Origin: Homoserinimonas sp. OAct 916
GTDB taxonomy: Bacteria > Actinomycetota > Actinomycetes > Actinomycetales > Microbacteriaceae
Length of the DNA stretch: 64,000 nucleotides
Direction of reading: 5' to 3'
Assembly: GCF_003260275.1 (NCBI RefSeq)
Contig: NZ_QJHB01000006.1
Span: 1-64,000 of the forward strand
The notes under the pieces: model-generated
What the model was told of the DNA's origin: nothing
The model's database searches: none
Seen by the model: the letters and a program-made list of their open reading frames with translations, nothing else
Program-made: the position numbers and the translations under genes
Part shown: positions 40,086-49,328 of the stretch, one piece after another
Layout: every line of letters begins with the position of its first letter
How positions within the stretch are numbered: the stretch's first letter is position 1

Positions 40086-40243
40086 GATTGATGCAATCCA
40101 AGCACACGTGGCCGTGCATTCGCCGCCTCACCGAGGGCTTCTCGTGGCGCAGGTCGACGTCGGCAGCCCCGCGCGCCAGATGGAACTCTTCGTGCCCGGT
40201 CGAACGTGCGCGAACCGTTCCGAGGGGCGCGGTCGCGGGTGTG

Positions 40244-40606
40244 TCAGGCCGGAGCGTCGACGATGCCGACGAACCGGGTGCCGATGCCGTCGACCTCAGT
40301 ACGGCTCAGCCCTTCCGCGGGAGGCGGCACCTCGTCATAGCCGTGATCGAAGCAGCTCAGATAAGTGACCTCTGGCCACCACTTCTTGGGACGGGCTGCC
40401 TCGGAGTATCCGCACACGACACACGTGAGCTGCACCCAGACCGGCTTCTTTCCGGTGCGGTTGGCTCGCGACTGGGCCAGCCAGGACGGCGGGTTTTGAT
40501 CGATGGCGGCCAATTCGGCCTCGGTCATGCGCGCGGGGATGCCGTTGCGCTGGGCCATTTCCACCGGAATATCGAGCCGCACCGCGGCTTGTCGTCTCGT
40601 GATCAT
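40244..40606 (-). CDS. DUF5997-like N-terminus with zinc-ribbon-like C-terminus
   Basis: A 120-residue protein. The first half (ITRRQAAVRLDIPVEMAQRNGIPARMTEAELAAIDQNPPSWLAQSRANR) is similar in layout to the DUF5997 protein at 49329-49739 (AAKKLGI ... SRTELNQLQESPPEWLQQLRQNG). The second half has CVVCGYSE and SCFDHGYDE, a C-x2-C...C-x2-H set that could bind zinc. The ATG at 40606 was chosen because a TATCCT box lies 8 nt upstream. Function unknown; DNA or RNA binding is possible. Confidence 0.6.
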   Translation of the reverse strand: MITRRQAAVRLDIPVEMAQRNGIPARMTEAELAAIDQNPPSWLAQSRANRTGKKPVWVQLTCVVCGYSEAARPKKWWPEVTYLSCFDHGYDEVPPPAEGLSRTEVDGIGTRFVGIVDAPA

Positions 40607-40679
40607 CTCAGCCAAGGATAGGCGCTCGGCCGGGTGGTGCGCGCCGACGGCTCGGATCCGTGCCACGTGTCCAACGGCG

Positions 40680-40880
40680 TCACGAGATCTTGGTGAAGCG
40701 CGCAACCTGGTTGCCGTCTACCTGAACCTGCTCGAAGAACATCGTGCGGGGTCTGACCCACAGATCGCCGGCGGGCGAACGGTAGAGCACGAGTTCTTCC
40801 TCGGTCTCACTGTGCCGGGCGATGCCGACCACTTCATAGACGCTGCCCTTGTAGTGCCGGTATTGCCCTGTGATATCCAT
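40680..40880 (-). CDS. DUF1653-family protein
   Basis: A 66-residue protein with the whole DUF1653 core: GQYRHYKGSVYEVVGIARHSETEEELVLYR, then LWVRPRTMFFEQVQVDG. Function of the family is unknown. GAGAAT lies 6 nt before the ATG, suggesting a leaderless transcript. Confidence 0.88.
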   Translation of the reverse strand: MDITGQYRHYKGSVYEVVGIARHSETEEELVLYRSPAGDLWVRPRTMFFEQVQVDGNQVARFTKIS

Positions 40881-40961
40881 GGCACCATTCTCGCCGATGC
40901 CGGATCCCGCCGGCACGGAGCGGGCATCGTGGCCTCCCCAGCAGGTAGTGACGGGGTGCGA

Positions 40962-42854
40962 TCACCATCGCGCGGTTCTGGCCGGGCTCAAGGCCCGCGT
41001 CCGAACGCTTCGCCGGCCGATCACCCCGGCGAAGACCAGCGCGATGCCCACCACACCGAACCCCGTACACACGGCGGCGCTCGTCCACGCGCCACCGGTG
41101 TCACCGATGGCGGTTGCGCGCAACATCTGCACGGCCGGGGTGGTCGGCAGCAGGCCGGCCACGGTGAGGAAGGCCGGAGACACCGTTGAGACCAGACCAA
41201 CGATGAGGGTGATGACGCCCGCGAACAGGGCGATCACCCGCCCCACCGCTCCGAACGCGGCAACCAGCCCCTGGTTGACCAGGGCAAACACGATCCCCGC
41301 CAGAACGCTCAGGCCGGTGAAAGCCACCCACTCCGACCTGTCGACCGTCATTCCGAAAAGCAGCACGGGTGCGACCAGCAGCCCCTGCGCGGCCCCCAAC
41401 AACGACCCGATCGCCACCGACCTCCCCGTGATCATCCACGAAGCCGTGGTTGCCAACAAGCGAGATGACGGCACCGCCTTGCGCACCAGGGCCATGACCA
41501 GACCTCCGAACCACAGGGCAATCACGCAGAACAGCGGCACCGAGAGCGAACCCTGCTGCCCGCCGGGTGCCTGCTGGGCGACCACCGGTTCGGCGGCGAC
41601 CGCCGCCAGAGTCGACATGTCGGAGGTGCTGTATGTGGGGATCTGTGTGACCGCCTGACCGAGGCTCTGGGACAGCTGCGCGGCCCCCGAGTCGACCTGT
41701 TCTGCTCCCCCAACCAGACTGGCGGCACCCTCATTGACCGACGCCCCGCCACTGCTCGCCTGGACGGCGGCGTAGGCGACCTGACCAGCGCCGCCCGAGA
41801 CCTGGTCCACCCCTGCGACCAGGGACGGCATCGCGGCAGCAAGTTGGGCGTTCCCCGAGGCCACGGCGTCAGCGCCGCTCGCCAGCTGCGTCACGCCTGC
41901 GTCGGCGTTCTGCAGGCGCCCCAGTGCATTTGTCGCGCTGGTGCACAGCGGCCCGGGCTTCTGGCACAATTCGGCGACCACGGTCGAAAAAGACGATGTT
42001 GCACCGGCCACTGAAGTCTGGGCATTGTCGGTGGCGTTCGCCAGCGCCGCGGAACCCTCAGCGAGTTGCTCGGTCTGTGACGGCAGTGGTTGCACCTTTT
42101 GATCCAGGCTCGCCGCGCCCGCACTCAGCGAAGCAGCACCCGAGCTGAGCGACACCAGACCTGCGGCGAGGGAGCTCGCACCGGTGGCCAGAGACTGCGC
42201 GCCGCTCGACACCGACGATGCACCCGACGCAAGCGAAACCGCACCCGAGGCTGCCTGTGCCATCTGGTCATCGATGGTGTTGAAACCGGCGTACACGTTC
42301 TGCAGGTATTGCGTCGTGAGTTTCAGGTTCAGGGCAGTGGTGGCGGCACCAGTGATCGCCTCGGTCAGGGCTGGGTCGATGTAAGCAGATCCCGGAGACG
42401 TGCTGACGTGAAAAATCGCCTGCGTGGCAGAGGCGGCTGGACCCGAGATCGACATTGCATCAGCCGAGAACGACGGGGGGATGGTCACGACCGCGGTGTA
42501 GAAACCATCCGAAAGACCCGCAGCAGCGTCGTCATCATTTGTGAGGATCCATGTGAAGTTGTCTTCGGGCGGGGCCACAACCCCGCCTGCCGAGGACGCC
42601 GACAACTGGTCGGCACCACCGGCGATCAACGCAGCAGAGAATTGTCTGCCCAGCGGCACAGAGTTTCCGTTGACGGTGACCGGAACGTCATCGTTCACGA
42701 TTGCGGCCGTGATGCGGTCGGCCCGTGCCGTCGGGCTGGCCAACCCTGAGGTGAGCAACACCCCGAGCACTAGCGGAATAAGCACAATGGCGACGACTGC
42801 GACTCCCCCCATGCGTTCGAAACCGGATTGCGCAGACAAGGCTGATTTTGGCAT
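40962..42854 (-). CDS. YhgE/Pip-domain ABC-2-type membrane protein
   Basis: A 630-residue protein with one N-terminal helix (VAVVAIVLIPLVLGVLLTSGLAS), a large outer region and five to six C-terminal helices (VPLFCVIALWFGGLVMALV onward to GFGVVGIALVFAGVIG). The outer region carries a long run of ASGA/SSGA/SAGA repeats (residues about 210-260 and 330-390), the hallmark of YhgE/Pip proteins such as phage infection protein and ESX-associated factors. It starts 6 nt after the MMPL gene, and the pair probably forms one export machine. Confidence 0.9.
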   Translation of the reverse strand: MPKSALSAQSGFERMGGVAVVAIVLIPLVLGVLLTSGLASPTARADRITAAIVNDDVPVTVNGNSVPLGRQFSAALIAGGADQLSASSAGGVVAPPEDNFTWILTNDDDAAAGLSDGFYTAVVTIPPSFSADAMSISGPAASATQAIFHVSTSPGSAYIDPALTEAITGAATTALNLKLTTQYLQNVYAGFNTIDDQMAQAASGAVSLASGASSVSSGAQSLATGASSLAAGLVSLSSGAASLSAGAASLDQKVQPLPSQTEQLAEGSAALANATDNAQTSVAGATSSFSTVVAELCQKPGPLCTSATNALGRLQNADAGVTQLASGADAVASGNAQLAAAMPSLVAGVDQVSGGAGQVAYAAVQASSGGASVNEGAASLVGGAEQVDSGAAQLSQSLGQAVTQIPTYSTSDMSTLAAVAAEPVVAQQAPGGQQGSLSVPLFCVIALWFGGLVMALVRKAVPSSRLLATTASWMITGRSVAIGSLLGAAQGLLVAPVLLFGMTVDRSEWVAFTGLSVLAGIVFALVNQGLVAAFGAVGRVIALFAGVITLIVGLVSTVSPAFLTVAGLLPTTPAVQMLRATAIGDTGGAWTSAAVCTGFGVVGIALVFAGVIGRRSVRTRALSPARTARW

Positions 42855-42860
42855 GTCTTC

Positions 42861-45860
42861 TCACTTTCCCTGGAGATGTGCGTACTTGCCCGAGGTGAGC
42901 AGCGCCGTGTGCACCGTCGGCCCCATCGGCAGCAGTTCGTCGAGTCGCGCCATGAGCCCACAGGACGCGATGATCGTCAGCGAGGAGTCGCGGGCGAGGG
43001 CGTCGGTCCACGCGCTCTCGAGCAGATGGGAGAACGCGGCCCGATCTGCTGGATGCATGACGGCGTCGAGGTCATCGATGATCACGATCACCGCGTGGTG
43101 GGAGAGGGCGGCGCGCAGGTCGGCGACCGGGTCACCGCTGCGACTGGGGCGGGCGACGCCGACAAGCGATCGCACCTTCGCTGCACGCATCGGCAGGGCG
43201 AAACCCGCGACCTTCACCGGCCCCTCTACTCGTTGCAACCGTCCGGCGAGGGTGAGAAGCAGGGTCGATCTTCCCGACTGTGGTGTACCTCGTACGATCA
43301 GTACGTCCCCAAAGGGGAGCAGCAGGTGCAGGTCTTTGACGACGACAGTGCTGGCATTCGATACGGTTGCGTGTTCCGCGGCGATCGCAAACTCCCGGGT
43401 CGGATCTGGCCAGCCCACCACCGCGAGCTCCTTGCGCAGACCCTCCCCCTCCACGTCGAACGAGGGCAGCGCGCGTTCCAACCAGGCTGGTAGCCACCAG
43501 GCGTGGCGGCCGAACAGCACCAGAACGGCGGGAATGAGACTCATCCGCACGATGAAGGCGTCGACGAGCACTCCGACCGCCAGCCCCACTGCGATCGGTT
43601 GGATAGACGCGTCGCCTTCGGGGATGAATGCCGCAAACACGGCGAACATGATGATGGCGGCCGCAGTCACCACCCGAGCCGAGCCGATGAAGCCCTGTTC
43701 GACGGCTTCTCGGGGGTTGCCATGGTGAACGAAGTGCTCGCGCATGCGGGTCACCAGAAAGACCTCGTAATCCATCGCGAGGCCGAACAGCACCCCCATC
43801 AAGATGATCGGCATGAAACTGATCACCGAGCCGAGCGAGTTCACGTTCAATGGCCCGGCCAGAACGCCGTCCACAAACACGAGGGTGCTCACCCCGAGAG
43901 CAGCTCCGATGGAGAGCAGGTAGCCGAGCGCCGCCGTGATGGGAACCACGATGGAGCGGAACACCATCATGAGCAGGATCAGCGACAGGCCCACCACGAG
44001 CAGCGCGAATGGTAACAGCGCCTGGGCCAGTCGGGCGGAGATGTCGATACCAGCCGCTGTGTAGCCGGTGACGGACAGGTCGACGCCGTCTTCCTGCAGG
44101 AACGTGTCGTGCTGCGCCCGCAGTGTGGCGACGAGTTCCTTCGTCTGTGGCGAGTCGGGGCCACCTTTGGGGATGACTTGTACGATCCCGGTGTCGCCCG
44201 AGGGGTTTGGTGTCGACAGGGGTACCGCGGCCACGCCGGGGACGGTCGCAATCTGGGTTCCGAGTGTTGCCATCAGGCCCACCGGGTCGGTGCTCTGGAT
44301 GATGGAGCCCGTCACGATCAGCGGGCCGTTGTAACCCGGGCCGAAGTATTTGCTGACGAGGTCGTAGGTGACCCTGCCCGGTGCGCCCACCTCGAGTGAC
44401 CCGGCATCGGGCAGTGCAAGGCGCAGGTGCCCGGCTGGCACGGTCGCGAGCCCGAGCAGAATGACCCCGGCAAGCACCGTGACGATCGGCCATTTCGTCA
44501 TGACTCCCACCCAGTGAAAGAAGAATCCGTGCGAGGCCCGTCGATGACCGGCCGGCGTGTTCTGCACGGGTACCAACTCTGTGCCGGCCCCCGCTCGGGA
44601 TTTACCGCGCGGATCAGCGCTGGGATCGGCCGCAGCGACGTCAACACTCCTGTGGTGGTCTGCGCCAACACTGTTCCCAACCACGGACGCTTCGAGCTCG
44701 CCCAGAGAACGGGGGGTGGAGTCGTCATCGTCAGCAGGTTTGGAAGCCTCGAGCTCGCCCCGGGCAGGTGGGGTGGCATTGTCGCCGGTGGCCGCGCCGT
44801 CCGAGATCTTGGCCGGCAACAGAGCCACACGAAAGCGCTTGCCGACGGCCCGTTTTCCTGCAAACCCCAACAGCGCGGGCGTGAGTGTCATCGAAACGAG
44901 CACTGCGACGGCGACGGCGAACGCGGCGGCCACCCCCATGGTCGTCAAGAAGGGGATCCTTGCCACGCTCAGTCCGAGCAGGGCGATGATCACCGTGATC
45001 GCGGCGAAGACGACGGCAGACCCTGCTGTGGCGATGGCGCGAGCCGCTGACTCCTCTGGCGCGAGACCTTCTTTGAGGTTCTCCTGGTGCCGGGAGATGA
45101 TGAACAGCGCGTAGTCGATGCCCACGGCAAGCCCGAGCATGAGCGACAACAGCGGTGTGGTCGAGGTGATCGTCAGAAAACGTGTTGCGGTGAGTATCAC
45201 GGCCAGGGATGCGCCGACGCCCAGGAGGGCGGTGACCAACGGTAGCCCCGCTGCCACGAACGAGCCGAAGGTGAACAGCAGAACAATGAAAGCCACCAAC
45301 ACACCGATCAGTTCGGTGATGCTGATGCCGGCCGATGTCTGCGAGAAGAGTTGCCCGCCCACCGCCACGGTCGATCCGGGTGGCAGTTCGGCGCTCAATG
45401 TTCGCCCCGCCGCTTGCAGCGCGTCGGATGTTGTGGCGTCAACCGCGCTCTGGGTGACCGAGAGTTGGATGGGGACCAGCGCGGCAGATGAATCAGGACT
45501 GATGTTGCCTGTTGGTGTCGCCGCGTAGGGAGAGGTCACATTCGACACCTGCGGTATCGTCAGGATCTGAGTGATCGAGGTCTCGATCGCGGCCTCGAAC
45601 TCAGGTTGTTGAACGGCCTCGCCCGGGGGCGCCACAACAATCATCTGGGCGGACGTGCCACTCACTTCGGAGAAGGTTCGGGCCAGCGAATCCAGTGCGC
45701 TCTGAGATTCGGTACCGGGGATCTTGTAGGTGTTGTCGGTGCCGGAGCCGAAGAGCCCCGCGAGCACGATGAGCGCGACCAGAACCACGACCCATGCAAC
45801 GAGAACCAGCCACCGCGCCCGAAAGGCCCAGCGGCCCAAGGAATACAAGAATGAAGACAC
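42861..45860 (-). CDS. MMPL/RND-type transporter fused to a C-terminal P-loop ATPase domain
   Basis: A 999-residue protein. Residues 1 to about 800 are a typical MMPL exporter: helix 1 WLVLVAWVVVLVALIVLAGLF, two outer domains, GLAVGIDYALFIISRHQENL and GLAMDYEVFLVTRMREHFVHHG (the GxxxDY proton-relay segments). The last 200 residues contain Walker [12 protein letters not shown] (near 860) and Walker B-like VIVIIDDLDAV (near 930), with no ABC signature LSGGQ and little room for one. ATP binding is plausible, hydrolysis doubtful. The GTG at 45860 is preferred; a TTG at 45905 is in frame. The YhgE/Pip gene follows 6 nt downstream. Confidence 0.82.
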   Translation of the reverse strand: MSSFLYSLGRWAFRARWLVLVAWVVVLVALIVLAGLFGSGTDNTYKIPGTESQSALDSLARTFSEVSGTSAQMIVVAPPGEAVQQPEFEAAIETSITQILTIPQVSNVTSPYAATPTGNISPDSSAALVPIQLSVTQSAVDATTSDALQAAGRTLSAELPPGSTVAVGGQLFSQTSAGISITELIGVLVAFIVLLFTFGSFVAAGLPLVTALLGVGASLAVILTATRFLTITSTTPLLSLMLGLAVGIDYALFIISRHQENLKEGLAPEESAARAIATAGSAVVFAAITVIIALLGLSVARIPFLTTMGVAAAFAVAVAVLVSMTLTPALLGFAGKRAVGKRFRVALLPAKISDGAATGDNATPPARGELEASKPADDDDSTPRSLGELEASVVGNSVGADHHRSVDVAAADPSADPRGKSRAGAGTELVPVQNTPAGHRRASHGFFFHWVGVMTKWPIVTVLAGVILLGLATVPAGHLRLALPDAGSLEVGAPGRVTYDLVSKYFGPGYNGPLIVTGSIIQSTDPVGLMATLGTQIATVPGVAAVPLSTPNPSGDTGIVQVIPKGGPDSPQTKELVATLRAQHDTFLQEDGVDLSVTGYTAAGIDISARLAQALLPFALLVVGLSLILLMMVFRSIVVPITAALGYLLSIGAALGVSTLVFVDGVLAGPLNVNSLGSVISFMPIILMGVLFGLAMDYEVFLVTRMREHFVHHGNPREAVEQGFIGSARVVTAAAIIMFAVFAAFIPEGDASIQPIAVGLAVGVLVDAFIVRMSLIPAVLVLFGRHAWWLPAWLERALPSFDVEGEGLRKELAVVGWPDPTREFAIAAEHATVSNASTVVVKDLHLLLPFGDVLIVRGTPQSGRSTLLLTLAGRLQRVEGPVKVAGFALPMRAAKVRSLVGVARPSRSGDPVADLRAALSHHAVIVIIDDLDAVMHPADRAAFSHLLESAWTDALARDSSLTIIASCGLMARLDELLPMGPTVHTALLTSGKYAHLQGK

Positions 45861-46018
45861 GAGCACAGCTATCGGGTCATTTGCGCGAGTGGATGGACTC
45901 GCCAAAGAGTGATCTTCAACGTATCCCGCGTTTTGTTACCTCAATATAGGTCGCTCCGGATGCATTGCCCAGTGCGCACGGCCACCGATCTCCCGGGCAG
46001 GGTGCCCATGAGCAGAAA

Positions 46019-46060
46019 GGTCCGGCCGGGTAGCTCAGAGCTACGCGGCCGGACCGATGT
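46019..46060 (-). terminator. Intrinsic terminator of carD
   Basis: A GC-rich hairpin at 46019-46055 (arms GGTCCGGCCG and CGGCCGGACC with inner GTAGCTC/GAGCTAC) followed on the minus strand by TTTCT. It lies between carD and the MMPL gene; on the plus strand it is followed by GATGTTTTT. Confidence 0.75.
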
Positions 46061-46077
46061 TTTTCAGCTGTGCCTGG

Positions 46078-46575
46078 CTATGCGGCGACCAGTGCTGACT
46101 CGAGAACCTCGTCGAGCACACTCTCGGTCTCTTCTGCCGACAGGTGCAGTGCAAGAAGGAGCTCGGAGATGAGGTTGCGCCGGGCCTTGGCCAGCATCGC
46201 CTTCTCCCCTGCGGAAACACCGCGTTCGCGGTCGCGACGCCAGAGGTCGCGCACCACTTCGGAGATGCGCAAGACGTCGCCGCTGCCCATCTTTTCGGTG
46301 TTCGCCTTGAACCGCCGCGACCAGTTGCCTGGCTCCTCGACCGTCTCGGAGCGCAATACTTCGTAGACGGCTTCGACGCCGGCCTGATCGATGACGTCGC
46401 GAACTCCGACTTCCTCAAGGTTGTCAATCGGCAACTCGACGACGAGATCACCCTCGTGCATCTCGAGCTTCACATACCTGGTGTCGACACCCTTGATCTT
46501 TCGTGTTGTCACCTTCGTGATGGTCGCAGCACCGTGATGGGGGTATACGACAGTTTCGCCGACTTCAAAAATCAT
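46078..46575 (-). CDS. carD: CarD-family RNA polymerase-binding transcription factor
   Basis: A 165-residue protein with the CarD N-terminal RNA-polymerase interaction domain (MIFEVGETVVYPHHGAATI) and the C-terminal helical DNA-binding domain (WSRRFKANTEKMGSGDVLRISEVVRDLWRRDRERGVSAGEKAMLAKARRNLISELLLAL). CarD stabilises open promoter complexes and is essential in mycobacteria. The length matches the family. The conserved MIFEVGE fixes the start. Confidence 0.96.
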   Translation of the reverse strand: MIFEVGETVVYPHHGAATITKVTTRKIKGVDTRYVKLEMHEGDLVVELPIDNLEEVGVRDVIDQAGVEAVYEVLRSETVEEPGNWSRRFKANTEKMGSGDVLRISEVVRDLWRRDRERGVSAGEKAMLAKARRNLISELLLALHLSAEETESVLDEVLESALVAA

Positions 46576-47078
46576 GTTGAGTTGTCCCTTGTTTGTCCAT
46601 GAGCCTCGGCTTGATCCCGTCTCGCGTGCATCACAAGTGTCGTAGCACCCTATGGTTATGTGTTTGGGCACCTGACGACGATTCGATCCGCTGACTTCCA
46701 GCCCGACCAGATAGTGTCTGGGGCGCTGTTCATCGGCAGATACTGTGGCACGTGCGGTGATCAAGCTGGTCGGAGTGCATGCTAGTGCACACCTACAGTA
46801 CCTTCAACCATACCCTGAGGCGAAATATTCCCCAAGTGGTATCGGCTGGGAATTCCGTCATAGAATGCGGCCTCTCCCCTGCCGCTTGGCCGGTCTGCCT
46901 CTCGTCGTCAGCACGGTCACCGCTACTGCTCGTCTCACAGCGTTGCCTCGTCTGTAGCGATGCTTCGTCTCACACCGTTGCAGTGAACTCGGAAGAGTGT
47001 CGCGTAACATTCTCGGGTGCCGGTCGCATGCATACGGTGCGCTGCCGCGACTGACTACGAGATCAAGGAGAGCATCCG
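46576..47078. other. Divergent intergenic region between carD and marP
   Basis: About 500 bp without a recognisable gene. The only repeat seen is a 16-bp direct pair CGTCTCACA[GC]CGTTGC at 46931-46946 and 46966-46981 (one mismatch, 35-bp period), which could be binding sites for a regulator of marP. The region should hold promoters for both genes. Confidence 0.5.
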
Positions 47079-48263
47079 GTGGGACTACCGATTCTCGACA
47101 TCGCCCTGGTGCTTGTTCTCGTGGGCTATCTCGTTTACGGCTTCCGTGCCGGGCTGGCCCTGAGTCTCGGCGCGATCTCCGGTGTGGTGCTGGGCGTGGT
47201 GGCAGCCTTCCTCGCTATTCCGTTGGTCAGCTCCTGGGTCACGGATGCGGTGTGGCGTGTGCCTTCGGTTGTGGCCACAGCGATCGTGCTGATCGTGCTC
47301 GGGCACACCCTCGGATCGGCGGTCGGCCGGTATGTGCGCCGGGGTGTGGACCGCACGCCGCTCAGAATCATCGACAGGCTGCTCGGGGCTGTGGTCGGTG
47401 TGGTGGTCACTGCCGGTTTGATCTCGATGCTGGCCTTCAGCGCCAGCGGGTTGGGCATCCCGTTCGTGTCGCAGGCCGTCTCCCAATCCACGGTGCTGGG
47501 GGTCATCCATTCGCTCACCCCCACACCGGTGCAGTCACTGTTCGCTGAGCTGCGTTCCACGGTGGCGGAGCAGGGTGTTCCTCGCGTACTCGGCCTGCCC
47601 ACGCAGCAGGCTGAGCCGGCCGAACTTCCCGACATCGACTTGGGTTCCCCGGCGCTCACGATCACGGCAGATTCCGTGGTGAAAGTGACCGGAACAGCGT
47701 GGAAATGTGGCCAGAACCAGTCTGGAAGTGGGTTCGTGGTCTCCCCAGGGCGCATCGTCACCAACGCCCATGTGGTTGCCGGCGTGTCGGAGCCGGTGAT
47801 CGAGACACCGCGTTCGGGAACGTTTACGGGCCGTGTGGTCTCATTCGACCCCGAACGGGACCTGGCGGTGATTGCGGTCGACGGGCTGCCCACGCCCGCG
47901 CTGCCGGCAGCCGAGACGCTGCCTGTCGGCTCGCCGGCCGTGGTTGCCGGTTACCCCTTGGGCGGTCCGTTCCGGCTGGGCCCGGCCGCCGTCAGCGCGG
48001 TATCGCCGGTTGACGTTCCCAACATCTACGGCACGAACCCCCGGCTTCTGGAGGTGTACACGCTCACGGCGAGCGTGCAACCCGGCAACTCGGGTGGGCC
48101 GTTGCTCACCACCGACGGCCGGGTGGCCGGGGTGGTCTTCGCCAAGAGCGAGGATCGGGCATCTGTCGGTTACGCACTCACCATGGCAGAACTCGCACCG
48201 GTCCTCGCATCGGCAGACTCCTTCGACCAGTCTGTGGCGCCCGGAGACTGCACCGTCAAATGA
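47079..48263 (+). CDS. marP: MarP-type membrane serine protease
   Basis: A 394-residue protein with four N-terminal membrane segments (ILDIALVLVLVGYLVYGF onward) and a trypsin-like outer domain. Catalytic His in IVTNAHVVAG, Asp in FDPERDLAVIAV, Ser in VQPGNSGGPLL. Cys in WKCGQ and in the extreme C-terminus GDCTVK match the disulfide that locks the MarP active site. MarP sits in the envelope and is needed for acid tolerance in mycobacteria. AAGGAG precedes the GTG start. The last codons and stop are part of a six-copy 18-bp repeat. Confidence 0.93.
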   Translation: MGLPILDIALVLVLVGYLVYGFRAGLALSLGAISGVVLGVVAAFLAIPLVSSWVTDAVWRVPSVVATAIVLIVLGHTLGSAVGRYVRRGVDRTPLRIIDRLLGAVVGVVVTAGLISMLAFSASGLGIPFVSQAVSQSTVLGVIHSLTPTPVQSLFAELRSTVAEQGVPRVLGLPTQQAEPAELPDIDLGSPALTITADSVVKVTGTAWKCGQNQSGSGFVVSPGRIVTNAHVVAGVSEPVIETPRSGTFTGRVVSFDPERDLAVIAVDGLPTPALPAAETLPVGSPAVVAGYPLGGPFRLGPAAVSAVSPVDVPNIYGTNPRLLEVYTLTASVQPGNSGGPLLTTDGRVAGVVFAKSEDRASVGYALTMAELAPVLASADSFDQSVAPGDCTVK

Positions 48264-48355
48264 CACTGCACCGTCAAATGAGACTGCACTGTCAAATAAC
48301 TCTGCACCGTCAAATAACTCTGCACCGTCAAATAACTCTGCACCGTCAAACAGTG
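48248..48355 (+). repeat. 18-bp tandem repeat, 6 copies, spanning the marP stop codon
   Basis: Units start at 48248, 48266, 48284, 48302, 48320 and 48338, consensus CTGCACCGTCAAATAACT. The first unit encodes the last residues of MarP (CTVK) and its TGA; the others repeat the same stop region, TGA once and TAA three times, in the same reading frame. The last unit has lost the stop. Confidence 0.95.
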
Positions 48356-48431
48356 CCCGCCTCAGGGCGCTGCCGCGACGAGACAGCAGACGTTCACGCC
48401 CGCTCCGAGGTGAACCGACGAGAATGGAGCC

Positions 48432-49322
48432 GTGCCCACAACCATTCCACCCCTCGGTCTGCTCCTTGATGTTGACGGCCCGATCGCCAGCCCAGTCAGC
48501 CGCTCCATAGCCATTCCAAGCATCATCGACGATCTGGTCACTCTCTGCGGGCTCGGCGTTCCGATTGCTTTCGTCACTGGCCGGAGCGAATCTTTCATCC
48601 GCGAACACGTGGTCGGGCCGTTGATCGATGCCGGGCTCGGGCCAGTTCTTGCCGGTGGCGGGCGGATGTTCGGCGTCTGCGAGAAGGGTGGAGTGTGGTT
48701 TCCGATCACCGAGCAGGGCGTTGGGACGGTCGAGATCGATCACGCACTCGCCCTGCCGCAGGATTACACCGAGGCGATTCGCCAACTCGTGCACTCATCA
48801 TTTGCTGAGACGATGGAGTTCGACGGCACCAAATACGCCATGATCTCCGTGGAGCAGCGCACCGACGTCGAGCATGAGGCGTTTGTGCGTGCACAACCGT
48901 CGTTCGCCGCTGCGGCATTCGATCTGCTCGTCGACCACGGCCTCGGCGCGCGGTTCAATGATCGGGTCGTTGCTGATTCAGACGGGCACGTTCCGTTCCG
49001 CATCGACCCGACCATCATCTCGATCGATGTGGAGTCGGTGCTGCTCGACAAGGATCGGGGCGCCGAGCGCGCACTGGGGTACTTTCTCGGGCACGGGCCG
49101 GTGCCGACGCTGTGGCGCACGGTCGGTGATTCACGGAGCGACTACCTGATGGCCGACTTTCTTCACGATGCGGGCTACGAGGTGGCCCACGTCGATGTGA
49201 GGCCGTCAGACGGCGTACTTCAGAAGCCGTACCCGGTGGTGGTACCCGACGACCTGATCCATGACCACGCCGGGGCCTGGTTCCTTCGCCAGTGGGTAGC
49301 GAAGCTCACCGAGAGCGGATAA
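48432..49322 (+). CDS. HAD-superfamily hydrolase-like protein
   Basis: A 296-residue protein starting with a HAD motif I, GLLLDVDGPIAS (DxD nucleophile), then IAFVTGRSESFI (motif II Thr), and GDSRSDYLMADFL (motif IV acidic cluster). The layout resembles trehalose-6-phosphate phosphatase/sucrose phosphatase-like HADs with a cap insert, but the substrate is unknown. GTG start with GAGAAT 6 nt upstream, probably leaderless. Confidence 0.8.
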   Translation: MPTTIPPLGLLLDVDGPIASPVSRSIAIPSIIDDLVTLCGLGVPIAFVTGRSESFIREHVVGPLIDAGLGPVLAGGGRMFGVCEKGGVWFPITEQGVGTVEIDHALALPQDYTEAIRQLVHSSFAETMEFDGTKYAMISVEQRTDVEHEAFVRAQPSFAAAAFDLLVDHGLGARFNDRVVADSDGHVPFRIDPTIISIDVESVLLDKDRGAERALGYFLGHGPVPTLWRTVGDSRSDYLMADFLHDAGYEVAHVDVRPSDGVLQKPYPVVVPDDLIHDHAGAWFLRQWVAKLTESG

Positions 49323-49328
49323 CCGGTC

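Noticed and set aside
46745-47054. Short open frames between carD and marP
   Set aside because: Low-complexity composition, no ribosome-binding site, no family; more likely promoter region.
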